Shown here piece by piece: positions 8,261 through 15,655 of a stretch of DNA of 64,000 nt. This DNA comes from Solirubrobacter soli DSM 22325 (lineage in GTDB: Bacteria; Actinomycetota; Thermoleophilia; Solirubrobacterales; Solirubrobacteraceae): NCBI RefSeq assembly GCF_000423665.1, contig NZ_AUIK01000009.1:523333-587332 (forward strand), in the 5' to 3' direction. Each line of letters begins with the position of its first letter. Positions within the stretch are counted from its first letter, which is position 1. Made by a program: the position numbers and the translations under genes. The notes beneath the pieces are model-generated. The model searched no databases and had not been told where the DNA came from. It was given only the letters and a program-made list of their open reading frames with translations.

Positions 8261-8287
8261 GGTCACATCCCATCGTCGCCATTCGTC
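8261..8287 (+). promoter_or_regulatory. Putative ECF41 promoter for MFS gene
   Basis: GGTCACA (8261-8267), exactly 16 bases, then CGTC (8284-8287). This fits the TGTCACA-N16-CGTC promoter described for ECF41 sigma factors with one mismatch. Start of transcription would be near 8294 and gives a leader of about 44 bases with a strong AAGGAGG before the MFS ATG at 8338. Confidence 0.7.
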
Positions 8288-8295
8288 GTGTCGTT

Positions 8296-8322
8296 GACGA
8301 AGCGCAGCTCCCCGATGTGACC
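8296..8322 (-). promoter_or_regulatory. Putative ECF41 promoter for the sigma gene itself
   Basis: On the minus strand GGTCACA (8322-8316), exactly 16 bases, then CGTC (8299-8296): the same element as at 8261-8287 in the opposite direction. It would start transcription about 30 bases before the sigma ATG at 8259, giving positive autoregulation. Confidence 0.7.
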
Positions 8323-8337
8323 GAAGGAGGTCTCCCC

Positions 8338-9726
8338 ATGACCGCACCCGTACCGCACGACCGCCGCTGGCAGTTGCTGGGGGTGATCGGCATCGCCCAG
8401 CTGATGGTGGTGCTCGACGTGACGATCGTGAACATCGCGCTGCCGTCGGCGCAGCAGGACCTCGGCTTCTCGGCCGACCAACGCCAGTGGGTGATCACGG
8501 CCTACGCGCTCGCGTTCGGCGGCCTGCTGCTGCTCGGCGGGCGGATCGGTGACGTGTTCGGCCGCAAGCGCGTGTTCGTCACCGGCCTGCTCGGGTTCGC
8601 GGGCGCGTCCGCGGTGGGCGGCGCGGCCACGAGCTTCGAGATGCTCGTCGCCGCCCGCGCGTGCCAGGGCGCGTTCGGCGCGCTGCTCGCGCCCGCCGCG
8701 CTCTCGCTGCTCACGACCACGTTCACCGATCCGCAGGAGCGCGGCAAGGCGTTCGCCATCTACGCCGCGATCGCGGGCATGGGCGGCGCGATCGGCCTGC
8801 TGCTCGGCGGCGCGCTGACCCAGCTGCTGGACTGGCGCTGGTGCCTGTATGTGTCGGTGGTCTTCGCGCTGCCCGCGGCAATCGTCGCGAGCCGGCTGCT
8901 CATTCACGTCCCGACGCCGAACCGCCCACGGCTCGACGTCCGCGGCGCGCTCGTCGCGTCGACCGGGCTGTTCGCGCTCGTCTTCGGCCTCTCGCGGGCG
9001 GAGACCGACGGCTGGGGCGACCCGCTCACGATCGGCTGCCTCGTCGCCTCGGCGCTGCTGCTGACGACGTTCGTGGTGCTGCAGAAGCGCACACCGCAGC
9101 CGTTGCTGCCGCTCAAGGTCGTCTCCGATCGCGACCGCGGCGCCTCGTTCATCGCGATCGCGACCGCCAGCGCGGGCCTGTTCGGGCTGTTCCTCTTCCT
9201 GACCTACTACCTGCAGCTGACCAAGGGGTTCAGCGCGTTCGAGACCGGGCTCGCGTTCCTGCCGATGAGCCTCTCGATCGCGCCCACCGTCGGCCTGGTC
9301 ACCACCAAGATCCTCGCGCGGACCGGCCCGCGCCCGCTCGTCCCGACCGGGATGCTGCTCGGCGCGCTCGGCATGCTCCTGCTCACACGGCTGACGCCTG
9401 ACAGCGCGTACGCGACGCATGTGCTGCCGTCGCTGATCCTGATCGGGATCGGCTTCGGGTTGACGATCGCGCCGTCGTTCGCGACCGCCACCTACGGCAT
9501 CCCGCCGCGCGACGCCGGCGTCGCCTCCGCGATGGTCAACACGTCCCAGCAGATCGGCGGCTCGATCGGCGCCGCCCTGCTGAGCTCGGTCGGCGCCGGG
9601 AGCCTGACGACCGCCTACTGGTGGGCGGCGGGCCTGCTCGTGTGCGGGGCGCTGGTGACCGGCGCGCTGTTCCGGACCGACACGCGCCCGGCCGTGGCCC
9701 ACGGGCCCGATCCCGTGACGGCGTAG
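8338..9726 (+). CDS. MFS transporter, EmrB/QacA-like (14 TM)
   Basis: 462 residues; ATG 8338 is preceded by GAAGGAGG (8323-8330), a strong ribosome site. Family motifs: LDVTIVNIALPSAQ in helix 1, LLLLGGRIGDVFGRKRVFV loop 2-3, and R-x-x-Q-G as ARACQGAFGALLAPAALSLL. Fourteen hydrophobic segments, ends LFRTDTRPAVAH. Probably proton-coupled export of toxic compounds. The gene lies directly behind a putative ECF41 promoter, so it is the likely direct target of the neighbouring sigma factor. Its 3' end overlaps the convergent threonine-aldolase gene by 112 bp. Confidence 0.9.
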   Translation: MTAPVPHDRRWQLLGVIGIAQLMVVLDVTIVNIALPSAQQDLGFSADQRQWVITAYALAFGGLLLLGGRIGDVFGRKRVFVTGLLGFAGASAVGGAATSFEMLVAARACQGAFGALLAPAALSLLTTTFTDPQERGKAFAIYAAIAGMGGAIGLLLGGALTQLLDWRWCLYVSVVFALPAAIVASRLLIHVPTPNRPRLDVRGALVASTGLFALVFGLSRAETDGWGDPLTIGCLVASALLLTTFVVLQKRTPQPLLPLKVVSDRDRGASFIAIATASAGLFGLFLFLTYYLQLTKGFSAFETGLAFLPMSLSIAPTVGLVTTKILARTGPRPLVPTGMLLGALGMLLLTRLTPDSAYATHVLPSLILIGIGFGLTIAPSFATATYGIPPRDAGVASAMVNTSQQIGGSIGAALLSSVGAGSLTTAYWWAAGLLVCGALVTGALFRTDTRPAVAHGPDPVTA

Positions 9727-10691
9727 ATCGCGTCGAGGACGGTGTCGATGTCGGCGGCGCTGACATCGAGGTGGGTGACCGCGCGGAGGCGGTCGCCCAC
9801 CGCGCCGATCCTCACGCCGTGGCGTTCGAGGGCGGCGAGGAAGTCGGGCGAAGGCGGCGTGAAATAGACCATGTTGGTCTCGGGCTCGGGGGTCTCGATG
9901 CCGAGAGCGTTGAGGCCGCGGGCGAGGCGCCGCGCGTTGTCATGATCGATCGCCAGGTGGATGACGTGGTGGTCGAGCGCGTGGATGCACCCGGCCGCCG
10001 CGATCCCCGCCTGGCGCAGCGCGCCGCCCAGCATGTGCTTGAGCTCCCGTGCACGAGCGATGAACGCCTCGTCGCCGGCGAGGACGGCGCCGATCGGCGC
10101 GCCGAGGCCCTTGGTGAAGCACAGCCAGACGGAGTCCACGTGCGCGCAGTACGCGTGCGCGGGGACGCCGCTCGCGACGACCGCGTTGAGCAGGCGCGCG
10201 CCGTCCATGTGGATCGGCAGGCCGACCTGGCTCAGCGCGCGCAACGTGTCGAGCGGGAGGACCGTGCCGCCCGCGAAGTTGTGGGTCTGCTCGACGCACA
10301 GCAGCGACGCGCGGGGCTCGTAGAGCGAGCCCTTGGCGGCGTGGCGCTCGACGGCCTCGGGTGTGAGCTCGTCGAGCGGCTCCATCTGCACCCGCGCGAA
10401 GACGACGGGTCCGGCGCTCTCCGAGCGCAGCAGGTGCGCGGCGCGGTGGGCGAGGACGGCGTCGCCGCTGCGCGTGTGGGCGGCGACGGCGATGATGTTC
10501 GCCATCGTCCCGCCGGGGAGGAAGAGCGCCGCGGCCTTGCCGGTGAGCGCGCAGACGCGCTCGAGCAGCTCGTTGACGGTGGGGTCCTCGCCGCGCTGCT
10601 CGTCGCCGACCTCGGCGGCGGCGATCGCGGCGCGCATCGCGGCGGTGGGGCGGGTCAGCGTGTCGCTGCGCAGGTCGATCATGCGAGTCAT
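9615..10691 (-). CDS. Low-specificity L-threonine aldolase-like PLP enzyme
   Basis: 358 residues from ATG 10691. MIDLRSDTLTRPT at the N-terminus, GDEQRGEDPTVNELLE, HMDGARLLNA (161 onward; Asp binds the PLP nitrogen) and the PLP lysine Lys194 in LCFTKGLGAPIG. Cleaves threonine/allo-threonine-like beta-hydroxy amino acids to glycine plus aldehyde. The last 37 codons overlap the end of the MFS gene on the other strand and are probably a non-conserved tail. It is divergent from a LysR-type gene with symmetrical sites in the 63-bp gap, so it is the likely LysR target. Confidence 0.9.
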   Translation of the reverse strand: MTRMIDLRSDTLTRPTAAMRAAIAAAEVGDEQRGEDPTVNELLERVCALTGKAAALFLPGGTMANIIAVAAHTRSGDAVLAHRAAHLLRSESAGPVVFARVQMEPLDELTPEAVERHAAKGSLYEPRASLLCVEQTHNFAGGTVLPLDTLRALSQVGLPIHMDGARLLNAVVASGVPAHAYCAHVDSVWLCFTKGLGAPIGAVLAGDEAFIARARELKHMLGGALRQAGIAAAGCIHALDHHVIHLAIDHDNARRLARGLNALGIETPEPETNMVYFTPPSPDFLAALERHGVRIGAVGDRLRAVTHLDVSAADIDTVLDAIYAVTGSGPWATAGRVSVRNSAPVTSAPHTSRPAAHQ

Positions 10692-10709
10692 CGTCGGCCC
10701 GTTCGTGTG

Positions 10710-10754
10710 AAAGCACAAGTTGCGATTGCTGTGCTGAAGCGTAAGCTGTGCTTT
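10710..10754. promoter_or_regulatory. LysR-type binding region between threonine aldolase and LysR genes
   Basis: AAAGCACA (10710-10717) is the exact inverse of TGTGCTTT (10747-10754), and an inner TGTGCT (10730-10735) pairs with AGCACA (10712-10717) at 12 bases spacing. Such repeated half-sites in a short divergent gap are usual for LysR autoregulation and target control. TAAGCT (10742-10747) could be a -10 for a leaderless LysR message starting near GTG 10755. Confidence 0.55.
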
Positions 10755-11615
10755 GTGTTGGATGTCCGCCGGCTCCGGGTCCTGCGCCAGGTCGCCCACG
10801 AGGGGACGATCGCGAGCGCCGCGCGCTCACTGCACATGACGGGCCCGGCGGTCTCGCAACACCTGCATGCGCTGGAGCGCGAGACGGGCGCGAAGCTGCT
10901 CGAGCGCGAGGGCCGCACGCTGCGGCTGACCGCGGCGGCGCAGACGCTCGTCGCCCACACCGAGACGATCCTCGCGCAGCTCGAGCTCGCGCAGGCCGAC
11001 CTCGACGCGAGCGAGGGGCGCTTCGGCGGCGAGCTGCGGGTCGCCGCGTTCCCCACCGCCGTGCGCGCCGTGCTCGCGCCGGCACTGCGCGAGTTCCCGC
11101 GGGTGCGGGTCGACGAGCTCGAGCCCGACGACGCGCTCCCGCGCCTGCGGGCGGGCGACTTCGACCTCGTGATCGCGCACGCCTACGACCGCGTGCCGCG
11201 GCGGATCGACGCGTCGCTGGAGACCGCCGAGCTGTTCGTGGAGCCGCTGTTGCTGGCGGTCGGCGGGCCCGGTGAGCGGTTGGAGGACTTCGCCGACGCG
11301 GCGTGGATCGCGCCGCCGGCGGGGATGACATGTGCGCGCGAGGTGGAGCGCGCCTGCGCGGCCGCGGGCTTCGAGCCGCAGGTCACCTCGCGGGTGCTCG
11401 GCTACGAGCAGGTGCTCGCGCTGGTCGCGGCGGGCGTGGGCGTGGCGCTGGTCCCGCAACTCGCCGCGACGGACTTGGACGGCGTCCGCTACGTCGAGGT
11501 CGACGCCCGTCGGAGCGTGTTCGCCGCCACCCGCCGCGGGTCCGCCGGCCGACCGGCACTCATGGAGTTGCGCGATGCGCTGCTTTCATCAGGGCGGTGC
11601 TCGATCGCCACCTAG
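10755..11615 (+). CDS. LysR-family transcriptional regulator
   Basis: 286 residues using GTG 10755, which gives the classical start MLDVRRLRVLRQVA. HTH: IASAARSLHMTGPAVSQHLHALERETGAKL split over residues about 18-50, then an effector domain (ELRVAAFPTAVRAVLAPAL, VALVPQLAATDLDG). The subgroup starting with LDVRRLR is common in actinobacteria. Faces the threonine-aldolase gene and probably controls it. The 3' end overlaps the next gene by 19 bp. Confidence 0.9.
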   Translation: MLDVRRLRVLRQVAHEGTIASAARSLHMTGPAVSQHLHALERETGAKLLEREGRTLRLTAAAQTLVAHTETILAQLELAQADLDASEGRFGGELRVAAFPTAVRAVLAPALREFPRVRVDELEPDDALPRLRAGDFDLVIAHAYDRVPRRIDASLETAELFVEPLLLAVGGPGERLEDFADAAWIAPPAGMTCAREVERACAAAGFEPQVTSRVLGYEQVLALVAAGVGVALVPQLAATDLDGVRYVEVDARRSVFAATRRGSAGRPALMELRDALLSSGRCSIAT

Positions 11616-12142
11616 GCCCGAAGGCCCTCGTCGTCGTGGTCATCTTCGCCCTGGCGCTGGCGTGGGGGCTCTCGCAGCTGATCAAGAAGGACCCCGACGA
11701 GACCGCGGGAACCGGGGGCGGTGCGGAGGTGAGCGCGACCGCCGCGCCGTGCAAGGAGGTCGCTGACCCCTTCGGCGCCCCACCCGACACGTTCGCCTAC
11801 GAGAAGGTCGACGAGAAGACCCGCGCGAACACGGTCAAGGCGCTCAACCTCGACGAGGCGGGCGGCAAGGTCGAGATGCGCGCCGCGCGCCGCACCGGAC
11901 TCACGCTGGGGACGCTCGTGCGGGTGCCGAGCCAGGACCCGGGCGCGTACGCCGACCAGTTGGTGGAGACCGCCAAGCGCGCCAGGGCGCCGGTCACGCA
12001 GAAGAGCGGGTACGACGTGCTGCCGCTCGCCGGCGGCTCGGTGGTCGCGGTGGGCGTGCGCGGGTGCGCGACGATCCTGATCAGCGCGCCGGACCCGTCA
12101 GCGGTGCCGTTCATCGCCGACGCGGTCTTCGCGAGCAACTAG
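11597..12142 (+). CDS. Membrane-anchored hypothetical protein
   Basis: 181 residues from GTG 11597, which overlaps the LysR end. One N-terminal membrane helix (ALVVVVIFALALAWGLSQLI, residues about 11-30) followed by a Thr/Gly linker and an extracytoplasmic domain with two cysteines (Cys in APCKEVADPF and VRGCATILIS) that could form a disulphide. No known family recognised. Shares the four bases CTAG as overlapping stop with the convergent enolase-superfamily gene. Start is uncertain because no strong ribosome site is visible; coupling to LysR translation is likely. Confidence 0.6.
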   Translation: MLDRHLGPKALVVVVIFALALAWGLSQLIKKDPDETAGTGGGAEVSATAAPCKEVADPFGAPPDTFAYEKVDEKTRANTVKALNLDEAGGKVEMRAARRTGLTLGTLVRVPSQDPGAYADQLVETAKRARAPVTQKSGYDVLPLAGGSVVAVGVRGCATILISAPDPSAVPFIADAVFASN

Positions 12143-13116
12143 CGCCACTCGATGCCGCTTCCCGGGTGATCCGGGATCAGCACGTGGCCGTCCTTTACCT
12201 GGACCGGGTGTCGCAGGATCGGTGCGGCGTGGTCGAGGTACTCGAGCAGGTGGGCGGTGGGCGTGACCGCGAGCAGGTGGGCGCTGATCTCGGGGAACGC
12301 GTGGCTCGAGATCGGGCGCGTCGTGCGTCGCGCCGCTTCGAGCCAGCCGGTCACGCCGCCGACCTTCTGCGCGTCGAGCATCACGTGGTCGGACACCTCC
12401 GCGACCTTCTCGATGTCGTTCGGTCCCCAGGCGTTCTCGCCGAGCTGGAGCGGGGTGCTCGTCGCGGCGCGGATGCGGGCGTGGCCGGCGTAGTCGTCGG
12501 CGCGCGTGGGCTCCTCGATCCAGTACAGGTCGAGCGCGTCGAGTCCGAGCCGCAGCGCCTGGTCGACGGTCAGGCTCTGGTTGAAGTCGACCATCAGCTG
12601 CAGGTCGCTCACGGCGGACCGCACCGCGCGGACCGCCGCCAGATCCGCGCCGGACTTCATCTTGACCGTCGTGAAGCCCTGCGCCCGCGCGGCCTCGGCC
12701 TCCTCGGCGGCGGCACTCGCGCCCATCGACCGCAGGCTCGCGTAGGCGGGGATCGGCCGCGGCTCGCCACCCAGCAGCGTGACCAGCGGGACGTCCCGCG
12801 TGCGAGCGATCGCGTCGTGGTGCGCCATGTCGATCCCGGCGATCGCGATGCCGGTAAGGCCTTGGGTACCGAGCAGCTTGAAGTGGGCGTACAGGTCGGC
12901 GTTGGCGAGCGGCTCGAGGCTGTTGATCAGCCGTGCGAGCGGCTCCATCGCCACGGGCGTGTAGGTGCGCACGTAGGCGTGGCCGGTGACGCCCTCGGTC
13001 GTGGTGACGTCGATCAGCACCAGCGGAGTCGTGCGCAGCGTGCCGGCGGCGGTCTCGACCGGCTTGGGCATCGGCACCTCGACCGCGCGGGCACGCACCG
13101 ATCGGATCGCCTCCAT
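12139..13116 (-). CDS. Mandelate racemase-type enolase superfamily enzyme
   Basis: 325 residues. The acid-base and metal residues of the mandelate-racemase subgroup can be placed: K152-x-K154 in TTVKMKSG, metal ligands Asp177 (LMVDFNQS), Glu201/202 (YWIEEPT) and Glu227 (QLGENAWG), the Asp248-His272 pair (LDAQKVGGVTGW and ISSHAFPE). These define racemase/dehydratase activity on an alpha-hydroxy or sugar acid; the substrate cannot be told. Capping domain at residues 1-120 with TYTPVAMEPL. Stop overlaps the convergent gene by 4 bp; a DksA-like gene starts divergently 25 bp upstream. Confidence 0.9.
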   Translation of the reverse strand: MEAIRSVRARAVEVPMPKPVETAAGTLRTTPLVLIDVTTTEGVTGHAYVRTYTPVAMEPLARLINSLEPLANADLYAHFKLLGTQGLTGIAIAGIDMAHHDAIARTRDVPLVTLLGGEPRPIPAYASLRSMGASAAAEEAEAARAQGFTTVKMKSGADLAAVRAVRSAVSDLQLMVDFNQSLTVDQALRLGLDALDLYWIEEPTRADDYAGHARIRAATSTPLQLGENAWGPNDIEKVAEVSDHVMLDAQKVGGVTGWLEAARRTTRPISSHAFPEISAHLLAVTPTAHLLEYLDHAAPILRHPVQVKDGHVLIPDHPGSGIEWR

Positions 13117-13141
13117 CCCGCGTCACCCTAACTTGTTAACG

Positions 13142-13489
13142 ATGGACGACATCCGGGCGGAGCTCGAAGCGCGCCGCGACCGGGCGCGGGCGACGATCGC
13201 CGGGCTGGCGAAGACGCCCGAGCGCGGCACGGCGCAGGGGTTCGGCAAGCGGATCGGCGACGGGACCGTCGAGGCGATCTCGCGACTCACCGACATCGGC
13301 GTCGGCGAGTCGCTGGAGCTCGGGCTCGAACGGACCGAGCGGGCGCTGGCCAAGCTCGACGAAGGGACCTATGGGCGTTGCGACGTGTGCGGCGAGGCGA
13401 TCGCGCCCAAGCGGCTGGCGGCGATGCCGGACGCGGTGACGTGCGTCGCCTGCGCGTCACCGCGTGCCGGACGGTCGCGGCGGCGCTAG
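13142..13489 (+). CDS. TraR/DksA-type C4 zinc-finger protein
   Basis: 115 residues. An N-terminal helical hairpin (RAELEARRDRARATIAGLA ... ELGLERTERALAKLDEGTYG) leads into a four-cysteine zinc finger: CDVC, then CVAC after 17 residues, close to the C-terminus, then a basic tail (GRSRRR). The DEGTYG-x-C-x-x-C-G-E-x-I pattern is the DksA/TraR signature. Small actinobacterial versions may bind the RNA polymerase secondary channel; whether this one does is unknown. Shares CTAG as overlapping stop with the convergent SDR gene. Confidence 0.85.
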   Translation: MDDIRAELEARRDRARATIAGLAKTPERGTAQGFGKRIGDGTVEAISRLTDIGVGESLELGLERTERALAKLDEGTYGRCDVCGEAIAPKRLAAMPDAVTCVACASPRAGRSRRR

Positions 13490-14181
13490 TCGGCGACGCC
13501 GCCCATCGTCAGGTTCACCGTGGTGCCGGTCAGCCCGCGCGCGTGGTCGGACGCGAGGAACGCGGCCGCGGTTCCCACCTCGTCGAGCGTCTGGGTGCGG
13601 CGCGGGTGGGAGGTGCTCGCGAGATAGGCCTGGAACTCCTCCCAGGTCATCCCGCGCGGCTTGTTCTCGTACACCGCGCGCATCGTGCGCGTCTCCGGCA
13701 GGCCGTGCGGGCGCAGGCCGACCACGCGGATCCCGTGCGGCGCGAGCTCGAACGACAGGTCGCGCGTGAGCTGCTCCTTGGCCGCCTGCGCCGGGCCGTA
13801 GCCGCCGTTGAGCGGCGTGGCGGTGCGGCCGGGCAACGCGCTGACGGTCATGATCACGCCCGACCGGTTCGGGATCATCCGCCGCGCGGCGAGGCGGGCG
13901 GTCAGCAGGTAGGAGGTCGTGTACGCGCTGATCGGGCGTTGGAAGCGCTCGACGTCGATCTCGGTGAACGGGATACCGACGGCGTCCGGCAGACCGATCG
14001 CGTTGAACGAGATGTCGACGCGTTCCACGGAGTCCAGGTGTGCGTCGATCGCGGCCTCGTCGAGCGCGTCGACCTGCGCGTCGATGACCGTCGCTCCCTC
14101 GTCGGCGAAGGCCTTGGCGACGGCGCCGCCGATCGCTCCACGTGCGCCGTAGATGACGGCGATCTTGTCCTGTAGCAACAT
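13486..14181 (-). CDS. SDR-family protein with substituted active-site lysine
   Basis: 231 residues, Rossmann start KIAVIYGARGAIGGAVAKAF and VDISFNAIG in place of N-N-A-G. The active-site helix reads YGPAQAAKEQLTR where normal SDRs have Y-x-x-x-K: the tyrosine is present but the position of the catalytic lysine is Gln. The ending GTTVNLTMGG is the usual SDR C-terminal strand. It may bind cofactor but have altered or no dehydrogenase activity. Opposite in direction to the ECF sigma gene at 14254; 72 bp separate their starts. Confidence 0.85.
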   Translation of the reverse strand: MLLQDKIAVIYGARGAIGGAVAKAFADEGATVIDAQVDALDEAAIDAHLDSVERVDISFNAIGLPDAVGIPFTEIDVERFQRPISAYTTSYLLTARLAARRMIPNRSGVIMTVSALPGRTATPLNGGYGPAQAAKEQLTRDLSFELAPHGIRVVGLRPHGLPETRTMRAVYENKPRGMTWEEFQAYLASTSHPRRTQTLDEVGTAAAFLASDHARGLTGTTVNLTMGGVAD

Positions 14182-14253
14182 GCCGGGGTAGACACCGCGA
14201 CGACGGCAAATCGGGCGCGCTCAGTTCGCGCCTCCCCCGGTGTCCATACGGGA

Positions 14254-15222
14254 ATGGAGATGACCGCCGATCTGATCTCGAAGGCGCGCGCCGGTGACGG
14301 CGACGCGTTCCGCGCGCTGACCGAGCCCCACCGGCACGAGCTGCACGTGCACTGCTACCGGATGCTCGGCTCGCTGCAGGACGCCGAGGACGCCCTGCAG
14401 GACACGCTGCTGGCCGCGTGGCGCGCCTTCGCCGCCTACAAGGGCGACGCCTCGATCCGCACGTGGCTGTACCGGATCGCCACCAACACGTGCCTGAACG
14501 CCCGCCGCGCGGCGAGCCGGCGGCCGCCGCAGGACTGGAACGTCCCCGGCGTCGACCCGCCGGAGCCGACCGGGGTCGGCGAGGTCGTCTGGCTGGAGCC
14601 GTACCCCGACGCGCTGTTCGAGGTCGAGCAGACCGAGGCGATCTCACTCGCGTTCATCACCGCGCTGCAGACGCTCCCGCCCCGCCAGGTCGCGGTGCTC
14701 GTCCTGCGCGACGTGCTCGAGTTCCATGCGAGCGAGGTGGCGGAGATGCTCGACACGACCGTCGCGTCGGTCAACAGCGCTTTGAAGCGGGCGCGGGCAG
14801 GGATGGAGCGGCGGCGCCCGGCCGCGTCGGCGTCGGCGTTCGAGGAGGAGATCGTCGCGCGGCTCGTGCCCGCCTACGAGGCCGCCGACCTCGACGCCGT
14901 CGTTGCCCTGCTCACCGACGACGTCTTCATCTCGATGCCGCCGATGCCGTTCGAGTACACCGGCCGCGCGCTCGTCGCGCGGTTCTTCGGCGCGATCTTC
15001 GGCTCGGGCCGGCGGTTCGACCTCGTCCCCACGCGGGCGAACGGGCAGCCGGCGTTCGCGACCTACCTGCGCGGCCCCGACGGCCTCAGCCACGGCGTCG
15101 GCCTGATGGTCGTCGAGGTGGGTGCCGACGGCATCAGTGCCATGATCCGCTTCGAGAAGAGCGTGCTGGCGTCGTTCGGGCTGCCGCGGACTATGCCTTC
15201 GCGGCCCGGATCGCCTCGGTGA
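14254..15222 (+). CDS. ECF sigma factor with SnoaL-like C-terminal domain (SigG/ECF56-like)
   Basis: 322 residues. Region 2: DAFRALTEPHRHELHVHCYRMLGS then DAEDALQDTLLAAWRAF; region 4: LPPRQVAVLVLRDVLEFHASEVAEML with HTH TTVASVNSALKRARA. The linker contains the WLEPYPD motif characteristic of the SigG-type group. A C-terminal nuclear-transport-factor-like domain (about residues 205-310) probably takes the place of an anti-sigma factor. A second ATG lies two codons downstream at 14260. It is divergent from the SDR gene and its end overlaps the 154-residue gene by 32 bp. Confidence 0.9.
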   Translation: MEMTADLISKARAGDGDAFRALTEPHRHELHVHCYRMLGSLQDAEDALQDTLLAAWRAFAAYKGDASIRTWLYRIATNTCLNARRAASRRPPQDWNVPGVDPPEPTGVGEVVWLEPYPDALFEVEQTEAISLAFITALQTLPPRQVAVLVLRDVLEFHASEVAEMLDTTVASVNSALKRARAGMERRRPAASASAFEEEIVARLVPAYEAADLDAVVALLTDDVFISMPPMPFEYTGRALVARFFGAIFGSGRRFDLVPTRANGQPAFATYLRGPDGLSHGVGLMVVEVGADGISAMIRFEKSVLASFGLPRTMPSRPGSPR

Positions 15223-15655
15223 GCGCGGCGCGGGCGGCGGGACCGTCGGGGGCGCCGAGGCCGACGTAGAACGACGCGCTCGTGCTCCCCTCCGACCCTG
15301 ACGTCGGGAAGCCGTCGACCGACATGCCGTCGTCGGGCGAGATGCCCCCGATCGCGGGCAGCTCCGTGATCGAGGCGGCATCGAGGCGGGCGTGCAGCGC
15401 GGCGGTGCCGCGCTTCTCGCCGTAAGTTGCGACGAGGATGTCCTTCGCGCCGATCACGAGCGCGGTCTGGTGCTCTTTGTCGGGGTCGCCGCCGAAGAGC
15501 CGCTTCTTCAGCCGCTTGCTGTGGGTGAGGTAGGCGGGCGCGTCGTCGGCCACGGTCAGCAGCAGGGCCTCGGCCTTGGCCTTGATCGCGCCGCGGATCG
15601 GCTCGGGCAGCGTGGCGAGCGTCGCGGTCGTGGTGGAACGGTCGTAGTCGCTCAT
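15191..15655 (-). CDS. Hypothetical 154-residue protein coupled to the ADPRH-FAD fusion
   Basis: ATG 15653-15655 overlaps the TGA of the fusion gene (ATGA). Residues 1-90 are helical and Lys-rich (IRGAIKAKAEALLLTVADD, HSKRLKKRLFGGDPDKE), followed by IGAKDILVATYGEKRGTAALHARL. No signal sequence or membrane helix. I do not recognise the family. Tight coupling to the fusion gene suggests joint function; nothing in the sequence says which half it serves. Confidence 0.6.
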   Translation of the reverse strand: MSDYDRSTTTATLATLPEPIRGAIKAKAEALLLTVADDAPAYLTHSKRLKKRLFGGDPDKEHQTALVIGAKDILVATYGEKRGTAALHARLDAASITELPAIGGISPDDGMSVDGFPTSGSEGSTSASFYVGLGAPDGPAARAALTEAIRAAKA

